This document shows positions 61,600 to 64,000 of a stretch of DNA of 64,000 bases, in pieces. The position numbers were made by a program, and so were the translations under genes. The stretch's first letter is position 1; every line of letters begins with the position of its first letter. The notes under the pieces are model-generated. The model saw nothing but the letters and a program-made list of their open reading frames with translations. It ran no database searches and was not told the DNA's origin. Origin of the DNA: QWHO01 sp039809865 (GTDB lineage: Bacteria > Vulcanimicrobiota > Xenobia > Xenobiales > QWHO01); contig JBDHVW010000011.1 of the NCBI GenBank assembly GCA_039809865.1, forward strand, positions 1 through 64,000, given 5' to 3'.

Positions 61600-62224
61600 A
61601 CTGCTATTGGCTCTCCTGATTCTGTGCCTTCCAGCATTGGCGGGCGATCCGTTCGGCGAGGGTGAGAATTTCCCGCAGCCGCCCGCCCCCCGCGAGACTC
61701 CTCGGGCCGAACCCAGTTTCAAGACTCGTCTGTTGGAGCGGTCCGCCCGCGACCAGCAGGCTCGCCTGGAGTGGCTGAAGGATCAGAGCGACGCGGCACT
61801 GGGCGAGAAAGTCCAGCAAATCGACCGGGAGAACACCGACTGGCTGCGTACCTGGCTCGACGACGGGCACGGCTGGCCCCGCATCTCCGAGATCGGCACG
61901 GACGGAGCGCGGGCGGCCTTCCTCATCGTGCAACACTCGCCCGACAAAGCTTTTCAGCGGCGTTGCCTGGACATGATGACGCCCCTGGTGAAACAGCAAG
62001 AAGTCCAGGCGGTCGACTGGGCCTACTTGCTGGATCGCGTGCGACTGGCCGAGGGCCAGAAGCAGGTTTTCGGGTCTCAGGTCACCATGGGACCCGACGG
62101 CAAGCTCCAGATCGCCCCGCTCGAGGATCCAGAACACGTCGATGCCCGTCGTGCCGAGCTTGGAATGCCACCCCTGGACGAATATCTCAAGCTCGTAGAA
62201 GACATGTACCAGGAGCGACCCTGA
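61589..62224 (+). CDS. Exported DUF6624-like protein
   Basis: 211 residues from TTG within the previous gene. A signal peptide (TRLLLALLILCLPALAG) is followed by a charged helix and a domain with VQQIDRENTDWLRTWLDDG, HGWPRISEIGTDGARAAFLI, VQHSPDKAF, AYLLDRVRLAEGQKQVFGSQ, matching the DUF6624 pattern. Function is unknown. The following gap up to 62445 holds an ATG-free stretch with GGCGCC repeated 15 bases apart and the ribosome site of the flotillin gene. Confidence 0.82.
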   Translation: MATRLLLALLILCLPALAGDPFGEGENFPQPPAPRETPRAEPSFKTRLLERSARDQQARLEWLKDQSDAALGEKVQQIDRENTDWLRTWLDDGHGWPRISEIGTDGARAAFLIVQHSPDKAFQRRCLDMMTPLVKQQEVQAVDWAYLLDRVRLAEGQKQVFGSQVTMGPDGKLQIAPLEDPEHVDARRAELGMPPLDEYLKLVEDMYQERP

Positions 62225-62445
62225 CCCCCCTTGCCGACTTCTTGACGGAGGAGTATACTCCAGTTCGAGGTAGTTCGATGTAACCGGCGCCACAAAAGAA
62301 AAAGGCGCCCGAGAAACCTCCCGCTCCGAAGTAGACGCACGACCCCGTCAGGAGCGAACGTCGGGCCAACATAGCGCCCAGATATTTTTCCGCCGAAGAA
62401 CCCTCTGGGTGCTCCTTTACCCTTAAGCTTGAAAGGAGTTCTGTC

Positions 62446-64000
62446 ATGGGTCTGGCCGAGTTCTTTATGCAACACTACTTTGCGATAGGTGTTGTGGTGT
62501 TCGGGCTCTGGTTCGTCTTCAACTTTATCATCCGGATCATTCCCAACAACCGGGTAGGACTGGTGGAGCGTATCTGGAGCACGGGTAACCTGCGGGCCGG
62601 TCTCGTAGCCCTCAATGGCGAGGCTGGTTTCCAGCCGGACCTCCTGCGCGGTGGCGTGCACCTCTTGGTGCCGACCCGCGACCGGGTCCACATCACCACC
62701 CTGGTCACCATTCCGTCGGGAAAGATGGGCTACGTTTTCGCCCGTGACGGCCAGCCACTCGAGCCGACCCAGACTCTGGCCAAGCTCGTGGAGTGCCAAC
62801 AGTTCGAAGACGTGCGCGCCTTCCTCTCCAATGGGGGCCAGCGCGGTCCGCAGCGCGCCATTCTGCGTGAAGGAACCTACGCCATCAACCTGGCTCAGTT
62901 CGTGGTCATCACCGAAGACACGTTGTACTACCACGCGCTGCGCCGGGAGGAAGAAGAGATCTTCCAGCGCATGGCGGCTCAAATCTCGGAGCGCAACGGC
63001 TTCAAGCCGGTGCTGATTACCGACGACACGCTGGGCGTGGTCACGGTTCACGACGGGCAGTCGCTCGAGCAGGGCGAGATCATCGCGCCCGACGTGGGCA
63101 ACAGCCACAACAGCTTCCAGAATCCGGACCTCTTCTTGAAAGCCGGCGGTAAGCGCGGTCGCCAGCTGCCGGTGCTCACGGAGGGCACCTACTACATCAA
63201 TCGCTTGTTCTGCACCGTGGAGCCGATTCCGAAGACCGTGGTCGAGGTCGGTACCGTGGGCGTGGTGGTCTCCTATACCGGTGACAAGGGCGCCGATCGC
63301 TCCGGCGAAACCTACCGTCACGGCGAGCTGGTCAACGAAGGCCATCGCGGTGTCTGGGAAAACGTCCTCAAGCCGGGTAAGTACGCCATCAACCTGTTCG
63401 CGATGAAAGTGATCATGGTTCCGACCACCAACTTCATCCTGAAGTGGGTGCGTCGTGAGGCCGGTGCTCACAAGTTCGACGAGAACCTGTCCGAGGTCTC
63501 CCTCATCACCAAGGACGCGTTCGAGCCCTCGTTGCCTCTGAGCGTGGTGGTCCACATCGACTACCAGAAGGCTCCCCGAGTCATTCAGCGCTTCGGCGAC
63601 ATCAAGCGGCTGGTCGAGCAGACGCTCGACCCGATGGTCAGCGCCTACTTCAAGAACGTCGGTCAGACCCGCACTCTGATTCAGCTCTTGCAGCAACGCG
63701 CCGACATTCAGCGGATCGCTTCCACCGAGATGAAGGAGAAGTTCGTCCACTACGACCTCGAGTTGGAGGAGGTGCTCATCGGCACGCCGGCGTCGTCGGA
63801 AGGCGACACGCGGATCGAGGACATCCTCACCCAGCTGCGGATGCGGCAGATCGCCGAGGAGCAGATCGTGACCTACGACCAGCAGGAAAAGGCTGCGGTC
63901 AAGGAGCGCGACCTTCGCGAGGCTCAGGCCCGCGCGGTCCAGCAGCAGAAAATTACCGAGTCCGAGCTGGCCATCCAGGTCCAGACCAACGAAGGTAAGG
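62446..64000 (+). CDS. Flotillin/SPFH-domain membrane protein (3' end beyond the window)
   Basis: About 518 residues are visible and the frame stays open to the window edge. AAAGGAG lies eight bases before the ATG. An N-terminal hydrophobic segment (HYFAIGVVVFGLWFVFNFII) is followed by IPNNRVGLVERIWSTGNL and an extended SPFH region with three repeats of the type LREGTYAINLAQF, LTEGTYYINRLF and LKPGKYAINLFA. Then comes VSLITKDAFEPSLPLSVVVHIDY, TLDPMVSAYFKNVG and the beginning of the coiled coil (KAAVKERDLREAQARAVQQQ). Flotillins oligomerise as cages on membrane microdomains. The long front extension is seen in large bacterial members. Confidence 0.92.
   Translation, partial: MGLAEFFMQHYFAIGVVVFGLWFVFNFIIRIIPNNRVGLVERIWSTGNLRAGLVALNGEAGFQPDLLRGGVHLLVPTRDRVHITTLVTIPSGKMGYVFARDGQPLEPTQTLAKLVECQQFEDVRAFLSNGGQRGPQRAILREGTYAINLAQFVVITEDTLYYHALRREEEEIFQRMAAQISERNGFKPVLITDDTLGVVTVHDGQSLEQGEIIAPDVGNSHNSFQNPDLFLKAGGKRGRQLPVLTEGTYYINRLFCTVEPIPKTVVEVGTVGVVVSYTGDKGADRSGETYRHGELVNEGHRGVWENVLKPGKYAINLFAMKVIMVPTTNFILKWVRREAGAHKFDENLSEVSLITKDAFEPSLPLSVVVHIDYQKAPRVIQRFGDIKRLVEQTLDPMVSAYFKNVGQTRTLIQLLQQRADIQRIASTEMKEKFVHYDLELEEVLIGTPASSEGDTRIEDILTQLRMRQIAEEQIVTYDQQEKAAVKERDLREAQARAVQQQKITESELAIQVQTNEGK

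Noticed and set aside
62242..62256. TTGACG close to TATACT upstream of the flotillin gene as a promoter
   Set aside because: The two hexamers are only a few bases apart, far from the required 16-18 base spacing.

Overview
The window is high-GC, densely packed bacterial chromosome. No gene-free stretch exceeds about 300 bases; the longest, about 297 bases between positions 24666 and 24962, holds a tandem 50-bp repeat. I see no rRNA, tRNA, CRISPR array, transposase or phage structural gene. An actinobacterial-type ferrochelatase, an F420-type LLM oxidoreductase, KptA, an MrfA-like helicase, many type IV pilus/type II secretion fragments, PilZ, GGDEF/EAL and HD-GYP proteins, and Pro-rich N-termini with a DSV-x-LS element point to a deep-branching free-living bacterium. 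My best guess is the Eremiobacterota/Vulcanimicrobiota (Xenobia) neighbourhood, but that is inference and a marker-gene tree is needed.

Layout. 1-5340: glycine-rich membrane proteins, a PPC-domain and a DUF255 exported protein, a Tat-exported Cys-rich repeat protein and an SLT-type lytic transglycosylase. 5481-14818: a long minus-strand run with overlapping stop/start codons. It encodes a CHAP-like hydrolase, a membrane histidine kinase, a receiver with degenerate HD-GYP and BTAD domains, a second receiver, a GspF/PilC protein, two prepilins and a PilX-like protein. 14906-23683: KptA, a giant Ser/Thr kinase-ATPase-TPR protein followed by a second PilX-like/prepilin pair, a transglutaminase-TPR protein, a 63-residue protein that is 41% Met, and a small membrane protein. 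23700-28770: an LLM oxidoreductase, the 50-bp repeats, a degenerate PilT/GspE-like domain fused to DUF1963, and the helicase.

28817-34686: a 1600-residue fusion of an M48-type metallopeptidase with a UbiB/ABC1-like kinase fold, followed by an exported beta-propeller-like protein. 34683-45586: a coiled-coil GGDEF-EAL protein, a possible GHKL-fold protein, a tandem PilZ protein, and an operon of hybrid histidine kinase, HlyD-type adaptor, ABC ATPase and MacB-type permease. 45598-52901: heptameric repeats, small membrane proteins, a YkgJ cysteine-cluster protein, an AlkD-type glycosylase, ferrochelatase, an amidase and a GspC/PilP-like protein. 52888-57845: a pentein-fold (guanidino-modifying enzyme-like) protein beside a PAS-DHp fragment and a pseudo-receiver, then a NarL-type regulator with two palindromes upstream and an RpfG-like HD-GYP protein. 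57961-64000: a lipid kinase overlapping a macro-like/SIR2 protein, an alpha/beta hydrolase, a glycine-zipper protein, a DUF6624 protein and the start of a flotillin/SPFH protein.

Themes. Signalling proteins sit repeatedly beside pseudopilin and secretion fragments, and three peptidoglycan hydrolases are present. Two of these hydrolase genes (SLT and CHAP) share a nearly identical 28-29 bp upstream block. The strongest candidates for undescribed biology are the M48-UbiB-like fusion, the pentein protein, the degenerate secretion-ATPase/DUF1963 fusion, the regulator-pseudopilus operon and the Met-rich miniprotein.
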